From positions 2,363,001 to 2,427,000 of the forward strand of contig NZ_CP042808.1 in the NCBI RefSeq assembly GCF_004014775.2: a DNA stretch of 64,000 bases, given 5' to 3'. The notes below the pieces were generated by a model, which was not told where the DNA came from, ran no database searches, and was given only the letters and a program-made list of their open reading frames with translations. This document shows positions 1 through 9,642 of this stretch, piece after piece. Position numbers and translations under genes: made by a program. This DNA comes from Acetobacter oryzoeni. Lineage in GTDB: Bacteria; Pseudomonadota; Alphaproteobacteria; Acetobacterales; Acetobacteraceae. Within the stretch, counting starts at the first letter, position 1, and each line of letters begins with the position of its first letter.

Positions 1-929
1 GCATGCGCCAGCTTCAGGGCAAACTACACATCCTTCTGACCCCGGATATTCCGGATTACCGACATTTTGCCATTTACCTGCGCCAGAACAAGCAGGATCA
101 GGAACTGCTCCAAACAGCAATCACTGCGCTGGAAACAGATGGAACACTGGCGACACTACGCAACAAATGGTCCATTACCGATCAGTCCACAAAACAAGGG
201 GCAGATGCGTCTTCCTCTGGCTCGATATTTGATTGGAATGCCTTTTTTTCTGCGCTGACATCCCGCGCCTTTCTCCATGGCGCCCTGATTACATTAACCG
301 TGGCCCTCCTTTCTCACGTCATCGCCATCACTTTGTCCGTGCCGATTGCCATTGCACTCAACAATCCTCAACGGTCTGTTCTCAAAATTGTTCTAGAAGG
401 ATATGTCGCTCTTTTTCGTGCCGCCCCAACATTGTTGCAGCTTCTTTTCATCTGGAATGCTGTGCCGCAGTTTTTCCCCATTTTTCGTGAACAATGGTTT
501 ACGCCCTTTTTGGCAACAGTTCTGGCCCTTTCCATCAATGAATCTGCTTATCAGGTGGAAATCAACCGTTCCGCACTCAGCGCCGTAGATCCGGGGCAGG
601 AACTTGGCGCCAGCGCACTTGGACTAAGCCGACGTGATATTTATTGGCGCGTTATTTTTCCGCAAGCGTTCCGTATTGCTCTGCCGCCTACCATCAACGA
701 GTTTATCAATCTTCTTAAAATTACATCTCTTGCCTCTGTTATTTCACTGCAAGAACTTCTGGCCGTGACACAAATACAGGTTGCACGGACCTTTGCCTTT
801 ACAGAGTATTATGCTGCGGCTCTGGTTTATTACCTGGTCATGGTCTTCTTTTTCCTTTTCCTTCAAAAACGGGTTGAACGACGCTTCACCTGGTCTGACC
901 GAAAAAAGGTTGTGTCTAATGCAGCATGA
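1..929 (+). CDS. Amino-acid ABC transporter, fused substrate-binding/permease protein (5' partial)
   Basis: The reading frame is open at the left edge, so the N-terminus is missing; the ATG at 3 is internal. The first ~60 visible residues look like the end of a family 3 periplasmic solute-binding domain (ALETDGTLATLRNKW). After a Ser-rich linker comes a HisM/GlnP-type permease with several membrane segments and the EAA loop near residues 190-215 (ELGASALGLSRRDIYWRVIFPQA). Fusion of binding protein and permease is a known arrangement in polar amino-acid importers. It overlaps the ATPase gene by 11 nt, so the two form one inner-membrane importer. Substrate is not determinable; polar or basic amino acids are usual for this family. 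Confidence 0.85.
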   Translation, partial: MRQLQGKLHILLTPDIPDYRHFAIYLRQNKQDQELLQTAITALETDGTLATLRNKWSITDQSTKQGADASSSGSIFDWNAFFSALTSRAFLHGALITLTVALLSHVIAITLSVPIAIALNNPQRSVLKIVLEGYVALFRAAPTLLQLLFIWNAVPQFFPIFREQWFTPFLATVLALSINESAYQVEINRSALSAVDPGQELGASALGLSRRDIYWRVIFPQAFRIALPPTINEFINLLKITSLASVISLQELLAVTQIQVARTFAFTEYYAAALVYYLVMVFFFLFLQKRVERRFTWSDRKKVVSNAA

Positions 930-1671
930 ATCCACAACCACTCCCATGATTTCTGTGCGCAGCATGAGCAAACTGTTTGGAGAGTTTGTAGCGCTTGACC
1001 GCTTAGACTTTGATGTAGAAAAAGGCGAAAAAATTGTTATTCTGGGGCCATCTGGATCTGGAAAATCTACCCTTATCCGCACATTAAACCGCATTGAACC
1101 CCACGATAGCGGAACGCTTAAAATCAACGGCAAGTTGATTAATGACAAAACAGATCCTATCCAACTCCGCTGTATGGTCGGTATGGTTTTTCAAAACTAT
1201 AATCTGTTTCCACATTTAAGTGTTTTAGAAAACTGTATTCTGGCCCCCATGCGCGTCCGGCACATGACACGCACGGAGGCCACAGATCTTGCCCGCCGCT
1301 ATCTGGACCAGGTGGGCATTCCCGATCAGGCAGATAAATACCCTATTCAGCTTTCTGGTGGGCAACAACAACGCGTTGCGATTGCCCGAGCACTATGCAT
1401 GCAGCCAGAAGTGATGTTGTTTGACGAACCTACCGCGGCACTTGATCCCGAAGCGATTGTAGGTGTGGTAAGCATTATAGATGAACTGGCTGAACAGGGT
1501 ATTACAACAGTATGCGTAACGCATGAAATGGCGTTTAGCCGCCGTATTGCAGACCATATTATCTTTATGGATCAAGGGAAAATTCTGGAAATTACGCCTC
1601 CAGAAACTTTTTTTACAGCACCACAAACGGATCGTGCACAAAACTTTCTAAACCAGATGCTTCGTTACTGA
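919..1671 (+). CDS. Amino-acid ABC transporter ATP-binding protein (GlnQ/HisP type)
   Basis: This 250-residue ATPase would power the importer encoded just upstream. Walker A is GPSGSGKST near residue 43, the signature LSGGQQQR is near 145, Walker B is VMLFDEPTAALDP near 165, and the H-loop is THE near 200. The ATG at 919 starts 11 nt before the permease stop and gives a family-typical length; a longer in-frame extension upstream would lie inside the permease gene and is not credible. Translational coupling with the permease is likely. Substrate unknown. Confidence 0.9.
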   Translation: MQHESTTTPMISVRSMSKLFGEFVALDRLDFDVEKGEKIVILGPSGSGKSTLIRTLNRIEPHDSGTLKINGKLINDKTDPIQLRCMVGMVFQNYNLFPHLSVLENCILAPMRVRHMTRTEATDLARRYLDQVGIPDQADKYPIQLSGGQQQRVAIARALCMQPEVMLFDEPTAALDPEAIVGVVSIIDELAEQGITTVCVTHEMAFSRRIADHIIFMDQGKILEITPPETFFTAPQTDRAQNFLNQMLRY

Positions 1672-1818
1672 ACAGCATCTCAATATCAATCAGAAAAAGT
1701 ATGCTTGAGTCATTCCTAAACGAAGGCGACCCAATTTCATTGTCAAATAGAAATGAAAAGCCGGTTGTCTTCGCGCCCCAGAAACCGGTTCCAATAGGAA
1801 TGAAACAGGAATACGGGC

Positions 1819-4092
1819 ATGAAATCATCTTTTTTACATCGGTCCTTCCGTTTTCTGGCCGTTGTTCCAGCATATATCTCACTGCCAACCCTGCCCTGCC
1901 TGCTTCTGGCATCAACATCTTCTTTGGCTGCTACAGCAACACCCACCGCTAGCACGCAGCCTGCTTCGGCGCATTCTGTCTCTCCTGGACGAAAGCATGC
2001 AGTCGTTACACCACGCCGTAAAAATACTGCCCCACACATGGGTTCTACTGAACAGCTGGAGGTAACGCGCTCCCACACACACCGTTATCTATCCTCCCCT
2101 GGCACGGTGAACGTTATGAGTGGCCAGGAACTGCGTGCACTGCGCATTGAAAGCCCAAAGGATATTGCCGCATTTACGCCTGGTGTTACGGCAGTAAACG
2201 CCACTTCCGGTTCAACACCCATTTTTTCTATCCGTGGTGTTGGTTTGGATGACTATATCGGCACAAACATGGGGGGAATTGGCATTTATCTGGATGGGCT
2301 GCTGGCACCGTATCCGGTATTCTATAATGGCCAAATGCTCGATACAGAAAATGTTGCGGTAGAAAAAGGGCCGCAAGGCTTTGATATGGGGCGTAGCTCT
2401 ACAGGTGGAACGGTCAATATTCAGTCTGTAAAGCCTTCTGATAAATTCGGAGGTTATGCAGAATGGGGGTATAGTAGCTACAATACAAACCGTGGTCGGT
2501 TTGCTGTAAACGTGCCCATCACCAACAAAATTTACAATCGCACAGCCTTTAACTACGTAAAGGGTGATGGCTGGCAAAAAGATGTTGGAACCGGTGCACG
2601 CTATGGATCGCAGGATCTGCTATCTATCCGCAACCTGACCAAGTTTGTGATAGATGACACTTCCTCCGTATTGCTGAATCTGCATTATACACGAGACAAA
2701 GGTACCCCGATGTCTCCGCAAGATCTGGATCCCGTAGATGGTGTAGGGCCACATCCACACGCCAATGCTGTCAATGTCGGAAAAGATCCTGCTAAACGTA
2801 ATGAAAATGGAGGCGGTGTTTCTGTTGCCTATACCAAAGCCTTCAACTTTGGCACATTCACCTCCACCACCGGCATAGATTTCTACCGCCGTGATGATTA
2901 CGACAACTACGATGGCACATCCAACGAGTATGGTGATTATCGTTGGAATGATACATCCATCGCGCAATCACACGACATGCACCTGCGTATGAATCTTGCA
3001 AAAATTCTCCATCTAACGGTAGGCGTTTATGAGTCCTATGATAAAATTGATGGCAGTTACACAAGCTTCCGCAACTCCTTATCTGCCACACCACCATATT
3101 GGCTGAGAGACCAGTTTTCTCAGCAAAACCTGTCCACAGGCCTGTACGTCAACACAGTTACCAATATCACCAAAAAGCTGGATTTCATTGCATCCGGTCG
3201 CCTTTCCTACGATGAACGCGGCTTTAATGGTGGCACACACAACGTTCAGACAGGTGAGCAAAGAACCTTTCTGGACACTACCCACGCGTATCATCGTTTT
3301 ACCGGGCGTGTTGGCCTGCGCTACCAGATTGTACCTGGCACCTATGCTTATGGCACCATTTCCAATGGTTATAAGCCAGGCACATATTTTGCAGGCCCCG
3401 TGGCTGCCACATCTGCTTTGGATTACGTAAAACCTGAAAACCTGATTGCGTATGAAGTTGGTATCAAATCCTCCCTTCTGCATAACAAGCTTGTGGTGGA
3501 AGGCTCTTTATTTGACTACGAATATCATAATCGGCAGACACTTTTTTTCGCGCCCATGCCAGATGGATCAAACTCCCTTACACTGGGCACAATTTCCCGG
3601 GCACGCACTCGTGGGGGAGAACTCTCCAGCACGCTGCATAATCTCGTCCCCAATCTAGATCTGCGCGGATCATTTGCCTATCTGGATGCTCAGGCCAAAA
3701 GCCCTGTAGGTTCCATTAATGGGCTACCGCTAGATCCTCCCGTTACGCATAATTCGCCTTTGCCATTCGCGCCGCGTTTTTCATGGAGCGCCGTTGCCCG
3801 TTATGGCATCGACATGGGCCTGTACCGTACAACATTACAAGCCAGCTACACATGGAAAGACAACATGTGGGTTGCTCTGGGGGACCCCAACGCCAAATCC
3901 AGCAAGATCAGCTCCCTTGGCCTTCGTATGGAGTTTGGCCCCAAAACCGGCAAGTGGACTGCTGCCGTATATGTTGACAATCTGCAGAATAAGCATGGCA
4001 CAACCTATTCCTTCACCGGCAGCGATAATAACCGCGCCCAGTATATTCAGACACCACGCTGGGTTGGCTGTGACCTACACTACAACTTCTGA
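1819..4092 (+). CDS. TonB-dependent outer-membrane receptor
   Basis: A 757-residue receptor with an N-terminal signal peptide (hydrophobic run ending near SLAATA, residue ~40), a plug domain (VMSGQELRALRIESPKDIAAFTPGV onward; SIRGVGLDDYIG) and a 22-strand-type barrel ending in aromatic FNF... DLHYNF. There is no N-terminal STN signalling domain, so it probably does not drive an ECF sigma factor. It lies between an amino-acid ABC importer and three catabolic genes on the same strand, which suggests that it admits the substrate that they transport and degrade. The family is also used for siderophores; the ligand here is unknown. Confidence 0.88.
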   Translation: MKSSFLHRSFRFLAVVPAYISLPTLPCLLLASTSSLAATATPTASTQPASAHSVSPGRKHAVVTPRRKNTAPHMGSTEQLEVTRSHTHRYLSSPGTVNVMSGQELRALRIESPKDIAAFTPGVTAVNATSGSTPIFSIRGVGLDDYIGTNMGGIGIYLDGLLAPYPVFYNGQMLDTENVAVEKGPQGFDMGRSSTGGTVNIQSVKPSDKFGGYAEWGYSSYNTNRGRFAVNVPITNKIYNRTAFNYVKGDGWQKDVGTGARYGSQDLLSIRNLTKFVIDDTSSVLLNLHYTRDKGTPMSPQDLDPVDGVGPHPHANAVNVGKDPAKRNENGGGVSVAYTKAFNFGTFTSTTGIDFYRRDDYDNYDGTSNEYGDYRWNDTSIAQSHDMHLRMNLAKILHLTVGVYESYDKIDGSYTSFRNSLSATPPYWLRDQFSQQNLSTGLYVNTVTNITKKLDFIASGRLSYDERGFNGGTHNVQTGEQRTFLDTTHAYHRFTGRVGLRYQIVPGTYAYGTISNGYKPGTYFAGPVAATSALDYVKPENLIAYEVGIKSSLLHNKLVVEGSLFDYEYHNRQTLFFAPMPDGSNSLTLGTISRARTRGGELSSTLHNLVPNLDLRGSFAYLDAQAKSPVGSINGLPLDPPVTHNSPLPFAPRFSWSAVARYGIDMGLYRTTLQASYTWKDNMWVALGDPNAKSSKISSLGLRMEFGPKTGKWTAAVYVDNLQNKHGTTYSFTGSDNNRAQYIQTPRWVGCDLHYNF

Positions 4093-4121
4093 ATACTACA
4101 CAAGAAACCGGGAAAGAGCTT

Positions 4122-4988
4122 ATGAAACTTGAACTTTTCCGCACATTGTGGGGGGATAACCGCCGATGGGATATCCCTCTGGCAGAAGCACGCAAAGCCG
4201 GTTTTGTAGGGTTGGAGGCTCGCATTCCTCCAACTCATGAAGAGGCTCAGGAATGTGCAGCCATTTTACAGGGAGAAGGCGCTCCCTTCATTGCCATTGC
4301 CATGACAGGTGGAGGCGTTATTCCGCGGCAGAGTGCAACAGTGCAGGATCATCTAGATGATCTGCGTGATGCCATAGACCGTGCATCGCTTATGAAGCCT
4401 CGATTTATTAATATTTTAGGAGGAAATGATCGCTGGCCTGCTCACAAACAAGCTGAATTCATAGCATCTGCACAGGAAATATGTCGTGCAGCGAATATGG
4501 TGTGTTGTTTTGAAACACATCGCTCCCGCATTCTGGCAACGCCTTGGATTACACTTGATGTTATCAGGCAACTTCCAGATGTGCTCTTTACTGCTGACAT
4601 TAGCCATTGGGTTGTTTGCTGTGAACGGTTACTGAATGATCCGGCGGATGATTTTTCCTCTTTCATCAGCCGTGTTCATCACATTCAGGCACGTATAGGA
4701 TATGATCAGGGCCCTCAGGCCCCTCATCCAGCAGCTCCTGAATATGCCCCAGCCCTACGCTTCCATCAGCATATCTGGCAAGAGATATGGCAAAGTCAGT
4801 GCACGCGCGGATACACCACCACCACAATGACCCCAGAATGTGGGCCTGATGGCTATTTGCATACCTTGCCATTTACCAACATGCCCGTAGCAGACCTCTG
4901 GTCACTCAATGTCTGGACGGGCCAGACAGAATACGAACATTTTCAACATGTCATGTCAGATTCTGGCAACAAGAAGGAATTGGGTTGA
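4122..4988 (+). CDS. Sugar phosphate isomerase/epimerase-like TIM-barrel protein
   Basis: This 288-residue protein has the features of the xylose-isomerase-like TIM-barrel family (AP endonuclease 2 fold). Candidate metal ligands sit in CFETHRS (~residue 128), FTADISHW (~155), HIQARIG (~190) and TPECGPDGY (~245). It begins 29 nt after the receptor stop and its stop codon overlaps the ATG of the oxygenase gene (TGATG), so these genes are co-translated. The family isomerises or epimerises sugar-like and hydroxy-acid substrates; the exact substrate is not visible. Confidence 0.75.
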   Translation: MKLELFRTLWGDNRRWDIPLAEARKAGFVGLEARIPPTHEEAQECAAILQGEGAPFIAIAMTGGGVIPRQSATVQDHLDDLRDAIDRASLMKPRFINILGGNDRWPAHKQAEFIASAQEICRAANMVCCFETHRSRILATPWITLDVIRQLPDVLFTADISHWVVCCERLLNDPADDFSSFISRVHHIQARIGYDQGPQAPHPAAPEYAPALRFHQHIWQEIWQSQCTRGYTTTTMTPECGPDGYLHTLPFTNMPVADLWSLNVWTGQTEYEHFQHVMSDSGNKKELG

Positions 4989-6034
4989 TGTCTGTCTCCA
5001 AGACCACTGAAACTTTTACCAGTATCCCGGTTATTGATATCGGCAAATTATATAGCTCTGACCTTGCGGAGCGTAAGGCTGTAGCCGAAAAATTGGGAGA
5101 TGCGGCCCGTAATGTCGGGTTTCTTTACATTTCCGGCCATAATGTTGGTGCTGATCTGATTGAAGGCGTGCGCAAGGCTGCACGTGATTTTTTTGCCGAA
5201 CCATTTGAAAAAAAGATGGAATATTACATAGGCACATCTGCCACCCATAAAGGGTTCGTGCCTGAAGGAGAAGAAGTCTATTCTGCTGGACGGCCAGACC
5301 ATAAGGAAGCCTTCGATATTGGATATGAAGTACCTGCCAACCATCCTCTAGTGCAGGCAGGAACACCCTTGCTGGGGCCCAATAACTGGCCAGATATTCC
5401 GGGGTTCCGCTCCGCTGCAGAAGCTTATTACCGCGCTGTTTTTGATCTGGGCCGCACACTCTTCCGCGGGTTTGCCCTCGCATTGGGGTTAAACGAAAAC
5501 TACTTTGATACAGTTGCAAATTTCCCCCCCTCCAAATTGCGCATGATCCACTATCCTTACGATGCTGATGCACAGGATGCCCCAGGCATTGGCGCCCACA
5601 CGGATTACGAGTGTTTTACAATTCTGCTGGCGGATAAACCCGGCCTGGAAGTGATGAACGGCAACGGAGACTGGATTGATGCGCCGCCAATTCCGGGTGC
5701 ATTTGTTGTGAATATTGGTGATATGCTGGAAGTGATGACGGCCGGAGAATTTGTGGCCACAGCACACCGTGTTAGAAAAGTTTCAGAAGAACGTTACTCT
5801 TTTCCACTATTTTATGCCTGTGACTATCACACTCAGATTCGCCCACTTCCTGCCTTTGCAAAAAAAGATGATGCTTCTTACGAAGCCATAACCATTGGCG
5901 AGCATATGTGGGCCCAAGCGCTGCAAACGTATCAATATCTGGTTAAAAAGGTTGAAAAGGGCGAACTGAAATTGCCCAAAGGAGCACGCAAAACGGCTAC
6001 TTTTGGGCACTTCAAACGCAACTCTGCCGCCTGA
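4988..6034 (+). CDS. Isopenicillin N synthase-family Fe(II)/2-oxoglutarate-type oxygenase
   Basis: A non-heme iron oxygenase of 348 residues from the ATG at 4988; a TTG one codon earlier lies inside the upstream stop. The N-terminal DIOX_N region ([10 protein letters not shown]...) is followed by the cupin core with the iron triad H and D in GAHTDYE (~residue 205) and the distal His in ATAHRV (~260), then the RYSFP motif whose Arg and Ser bind the co-substrate carboxylate. The [11 protein letters not shown] segment is common in bacterial members of this family. It is coupled to the isomerase gene and followed by an aldolase, so it probably hydroxylates or oxidatively cleaves the substrate of this pathway. 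The actual reaction is unknown. Confidence 0.82.
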   Translation: MSVSKTTETFTSIPVIDIGKLYSSDLAERKAVAEKLGDAARNVGFLYISGHNVGADLIEGVRKAARDFFAEPFEKKMEYYIGTSATHKGFVPEGEEVYSAGRPDHKEAFDIGYEVPANHPLVQAGTPLLGPNNWPDIPGFRSAAEAYYRAVFDLGRTLFRGFALALGLNENYFDTVANFPPSKLRMIHYPYDADAQDAPGIGAHTDYECFTILLADKPGLEVMNGNGDWIDAPPIPGAFVVNIGDMLEVMTAGEFVATAHRVRKVSEERYSFPLFYACDYHTQIRPLPAFAKKDDASYEAITIGEHMWAQALQTYQYLVKKVEKGELKLPKGARKTATFGHFKRNSAA

Positions 6035-6071
6035 ATACAAATTGTAGCAGACCTTTAAGGAGGTTTTACAA

Positions 6072-6809
6072 ATGACAACACATCAAACAGAACAGGAACT
6101 GCGGGAAGACCTAGCAGCCGCCTACCGGCTGATGGCGCATTTCAACATGACTGATCTTGTTTATACCCATCTTTCCCTTCGGCTTCCCAATGCCGGACAT
6201 CGCTATCTGGTCAACCCGTATGGCCTGCTGTTTGAAGAAATCACAGCAAGCTCTCTGGTGATTGTAGATGCTGATGGCATTCCACAGCAGGAAACCAGTT
6301 GGGCCATAAATCCGGCCGGTTTTGTCATTCACTCCGCCATACATGCCAACCGCCCCGATGCGGCATGTGTCATGCACACGCACACTGTTCCAGGCATGGT
6401 GATTGCCGCACAAGATAGAGGCATTCTGCCACTTAACCAGATTAACATCGAATTTTACGGTGCTGTCGCTTTTCATGCGTATGAAGGGATTGCTGCGGAT
6501 GATAACCTGAGCGAGCGTGAACGGCTTGTACGCGATCTTGGATCTCGCAATGCCATCATTCTGCAAAACCATGGTCTGTTAACAGTTGGCAGCACTGTAG
6601 CCCAAGCATTTTACCGTATGTATTACATGGAACAAGCCTGCAAAATCCAGATTGCTGCTCAATCTACCGGGGTGCCTTTGCATATCCCTTCGGAAGAAAA
6701 AATCCTGCGTACCAAAAGCCAGTTTGATACAGACCCCGATCAAGGACAAATGATCTGGAAAGCTCTACGTCGTAAATTGGACAGGGAACAACCTGATTAT
6801 AAAAAATAA
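6072..6809 (+). CDS. Class II aldolase/adducin family protein
   Basis: This 245-residue protein belongs to the zinc-dependent class II aldolase/adducin family (fuculose-phosphate aldolase-like). The zinc-binding signature MHTHTVPG is near residue 100 and the C-terminal metal His lies in QNHGLLTVG near residue 168. A strong ribosome-binding site (AAGGAGG, 6057-6063) precedes the ATG. It is the last gene of the + strand run and is followed by a strong terminator. Members cleave or decarboxylate sugar-derived or hydroxy-acid substrates; some are epimerases. The substrate is probably the product of the upstream oxygenase and isomerase (inference). Confidence 0.82.
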   Translation: MTTHQTEQELREDLAAAYRLMAHFNMTDLVYTHLSLRLPNAGHRYLVNPYGLLFEEITASSLVIVDADGIPQQETSWAINPAGFVIHSAIHANRPDAACVMHTHTVPGMVIAAQDRGILPLNQINIEFYGAVAFHAYEGIAADDNLSERERLVRDLGSRNAIILQNHGLLTVGSTVAQAFYRMYYMEQACKIQIAAQSTGVPLHIPSEEKILRTKSQFDTDPDQGQMIWKALRRKLDREQPDYKK

Positions 6810-6872
6810 ATTGAAACCGATTGATTGTAACAAGATTTGTAAAATTTATTGTATAATAAATACATATAAATA

Positions 6873-6905
6873 ATCCCCTCTTCTTTTATAAAAAGAAGAG
6901 GGGAT
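6873..6905. terminator. Bidirectional rho-independent terminator
   Basis: A perfect 15-bp inverted repeat (ATCCCCTCTTCTTTT at 6873-6887 and its complement at 6891-6905) with a 3-nt loop. Both arms end in A/T runs, so it can act on the + strand aldolase transcript and on the convergent pdc transcript. Confidence 0.85.
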
Positions 6906-6934
6906 AAATATTCTAGACTTCAACTCTCAAAGTA

Positions 6935-8611
6935 TCAGGAAACCTGAGGCTTTCTGGCGTTAGCTGCAGCAACCTTCTTGCCCCATTTCACCAATGTTTT
7001 GGTGCAATCAGAACGTTCAATCTGACATTCAATAATGGTTGGGCCCTCACGATTTGCTTTGGCTTTTTTGATGGCCTCTGCCAGTTCACCTGCTGTAGTG
7101 GCCTTCATGCCCAAGCCATGCCCATCTTCAGCATTGAACACTTCCATCAGACCGGCATAGTCCCAGTTTTTGATGTAATTATACGGACCATCGTGAATAG
7201 CAATTTCGATAACGTAGCCACGATTGTTCACAAGGAAGATAATGACTGGCAGCTTATAACGCACCATCTGCGCCATTTCCTGCGCAGTTAGCTGGAATGA
7301 CCCATCCCCTACCATAAGAATATGCTGGCGTTCCTGAGAACCCATAGCATTCCCAAAAGCCGACGGCACAGACCAACCAATATGCCCCCACTGCATTTCC
7401 AGCTCAACACGTGCGCCACGCGGCAAATCCATACGCGTGGCGTTGAACCAGGAATCACCTGTTTCAGCAACCAGAGTGGTATCTGATGTTAGCATTGCAT
7501 TGATCTGACGGGTCATTTCATCATTCGTCAGGCGTGCATCTGCTTTGGCTGGTTCGATAACTGGCGTGTGTTTTTGACTTTCCTGCGCCGTTAACGGACG
7601 GCTGGGGGCTTTCTTTGCCAGCTCCTCAAGGAATTCACGCAACGTGAAACCTTCGTATGTTTTGCCGCCCACAGTAACGCGATTGGGCTCTGCCAACAAA
7701 ACATTGTCACCCTTGGGCCATGCTGTCCAACCTACTGTGGAGTAATCATTAAAGACGGGCGCGACACAGATAAGCGCATCAGATTTTTCAACTAGTTCCT
7801 GCGCGCCAGGTGAAGACACATCTCCCCAATACAGACCACGAAAACCTTTGTGATCTTCTGGGAAAAAGCTTTTTGCTGCTGCCATAATAGTAACAGCACA
7901 GCCTAACTTATCTGCCAGATGTTCTGTTTGTGTTTGTGCATGTGCAGCGCGCACTTTGCTCCCTACAATCATGGTCACACGCTGAGATTTTTCCAGCAAA
8001 TTGAGGGAAGCTTCTACCGCAGCTTTCAGGCTGACATCATCTACCCGTAATTCTGCCAGCAAAGACGATACCGGACCAGGACGCACACATTCTGCATCAG
8101 ATACGTTACAAGCAATTTCAACATATGCTGGTTTGCGTTCACGCAGGGCCGTGCGGATAACATGATCAATTTTAGCCGGAGCAGATGCAGCATCTGTAAT
8201 GCTTTCTGCCGCGCACGTTACGTGCCGCATCATTTCCAACTGATAGGTATAATCATTCGTGCCCAAAGTATGATGCAGAATACGGCCTGTGCCGTAATCA
8301 TTGCTATTGGGTGAGCCTGAAATCAAAATAACAGGCAGATTTTCTGCGTAAGCACCTGCAATAGCGTTCATGGCAGAAATAGCCCCTACGCTAAAGGTGA
8401 CAACAGCTGCAGCTGCCCCATGTGCGCGAGCATAACCTTCTGCACTAAATCCACAGTTTAGCTCATTACAGCAGTAAACCTGCTCCATTTCCTTGTTTGC
8501 CAGCAACTGATCCAAAAGAACCAGATTGAAATCGCCGGCTACGGCAAAGTGGTGCTTTAATCCGATTTGAGAAAGACGCTCAGCAAGATACATGCCGACT
8601 GTATATGTCAT
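6935..8611 (-). CDS. pdc: Pyruvate decarboxylase
   Basis: A thiamine-diphosphate enzyme converting pyruvate to acetaldehyde and CO2, cytoplasmic and a hallmark of a few bacteria including Acetobacter, Gluconobacter and Zymomonas. The protein closely resembles the Acetobacter pasteurianus enzyme throughout: GMYLAERL and HHFAVAGD at the N-terminus, [16 protein letters not shown] with the cofactor Glu (~residue 50), and the ThDP/Mg motif VGDGSF to NNRGYV (~430-470). The ATG at 8611 gives 558 residues, the known size; an upstream GTG at 8623 overlaps the GGAG ribosome-binding site and is unlikely. It is monocistronic and convergent with the aldolase operon. In acetic acid bacteria PDC feeds pyruvate, including that from lactate, to acetaldehyde and acetate. 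Confidence 0.96.
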   Translation of the reverse strand: MTYTVGMYLAERLSQIGLKHHFAVAGDFNLVLLDQLLANKEMEQVYCCNELNCGFSAEGYARAHGAAAAVVTFSVGAISAMNAIAGAYAENLPVILISGSPNSNDYGTGRILHHTLGTNDYTYQLEMMRHVTCAAESITDAASAPAKIDHVIRTALRERKPAYVEIACNVSDAECVRPGPVSSLLAELRVDDVSLKAAVEASLNLLEKSQRVTMIVGSKVRAAHAQTQTEHLADKLGCAVTIMAAAKSFFPEDHKGFRGLYWGDVSSPGAQELVEKSDALICVAPVFNDYSTVGWTAWPKGDNVLLAEPNRVTVGGKTYEGFTLREFLEELAKKAPSRPLTAQESQKHTPVIEPAKADARLTNDEMTRQINAMLTSDTTLVAETGDSWFNATRMDLPRGARVELEMQWGHIGWSVPSAFGNAMGSQERQHILMVGDGSFQLTAQEMAQMVRYKLPVIIFLVNNRGYVIEIAIHDGPYNYIKNWDYAGLMEVFNAEDGHGLGMKATTAGELAEAIKKAKANREGPTIIECQIERSDCTKTLVKWGKKVAAANARKPQVS

Positions 8612-8932
8612 GGGTTTAGTCACTCCTATCGGAATAGCCTCAAAAAACGGCTTTTAGCTAACACCCTCAACCTGACAAATGTCCAATATATGAAACAGCG
8701 GTCTTTCATATAAAAAAGATATTCCATACCCAAGAAAATATCTTTGACTTCTGCCAGAAAATATACGTTAAACTATTGATATTAATTATTTAATTTTCAA
8801 TTAAGGAGAATTTTATACCGAAATTGTTCATATATATTTATATAATATATCACAAAATGTCACCACATCGTGAATGATTATTCTTAACAAACAAAAATTT
8901 TACTGATACTTTTATAACTTCACCTTATGACT
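8612..8932. other. AT-rich intergenic region upstream of pdc and downstream of the phosphatase-like gene
   Basis: About 320 bp with no credible gene. It should contain the pdc promoter on the minus strand; several TATA-rich stretches (for example around 8820-8850) could be -10 elements, but none stands out with a clear -35 partner. The minus-strand gene at 8933-9523 ends at its left-hand border. Confidence 0.5.
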
Positions 8933-9523
8933 TCAAAAAGGAGCAGAAAGTGTGAGAATACGCCACTTTCCCGCTCTACCTGAAAAAACGCTCCAGCTTT
9001 CCGGATAAATATCTAATTTATTTAGAATATGAAACGAATTTTTTATCTCATCAGCTAGAATACATGCACTCAAAGCACGTATGATAACAGGTGAAGCTAT
9101 AACCAAGAATGTATCTTGATTTTGAGCTTTATGAAATAGGCTATCAAGCCAGGATTTTAATCTGATATGAAACGCGCACATACTTTCCCCCCCATTTGGA
9201 GAATATGTGGGGTTCATGAATTGCACCTGATCTTCCACCAACAAATTTTTTAACTGTTGTCCGGCCCAAATGCCATAATTCCTATTTTCCAACTTTGGTT
9301 CTAATTCAATACTATATTTAGAAAAAAAACGTTCTGGAGAAACCTGAATATCAGGTGCACAAAAAATACGTGTAATATTCTGTTTTTCTAAAATGTTTTC
9401 CTGAAATAACTTGGGTAATTGAAATTTTATTATTTCATCTTTTTTTGGTATATACCCTTTACGCACATTATCAGGCATACAACTTCCCAATAAAATAACA
9501 CGTAATGCTGGCATATTGCGCAT
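8933..9523 (-). CDS. Degenerate histidine-phosphatase (phosphoglycerate mutase-like) protein
   Basis: A 196-residue protein with the layout of the phosphoglycerate-mutase/CobC-like phosphatase family: a first beta strand LRVILL, the ENRNYGIWAGQQL segment near residue 85, PNGGESM near 110 and FLVIASPVIIRAL near 145. The catalytic RHG that should follow LRVILL is replaced by GSC, and the second catalytic His (usually V-x-H) is replaced by Ser in ASP. It is therefore probably not a phosphohistidine phosphatase. The ATG at 9523 has GGAAGA just upstream and is preferred over a TTG at 9535. It is more AT-rich than its neighbours. Role unknown. Confidence 0.6.
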   Translation of the reverse strand: MRNMPALRVILLGSCMPDNVRKGYIPKKDEIIKFQLPKLFQENILEKQNITRIFCAPDIQVSPERFFSKYSIELEPKLENRNYGIWAGQQLKNLLVEDQVQFMNPTYSPNGGESMCAFHIRLKSWLDSLFHKAQNQDTFLVIASPVIIRALSACILADEIKNSFHILNKLDIYPESWSVFSGRAGKWRILTLSAPF

Positions 9524-9642
9524 AATATCTTCCAATATTTTAGAGAACTCTCTTTCTGTTCATTCTGTTTGCCACATAGTCGTGAACATCGTAAGTTCCG
9601 CCGCATATTTTAACGCTTGGGTGTGTTCTTCCGGAAAGCATA

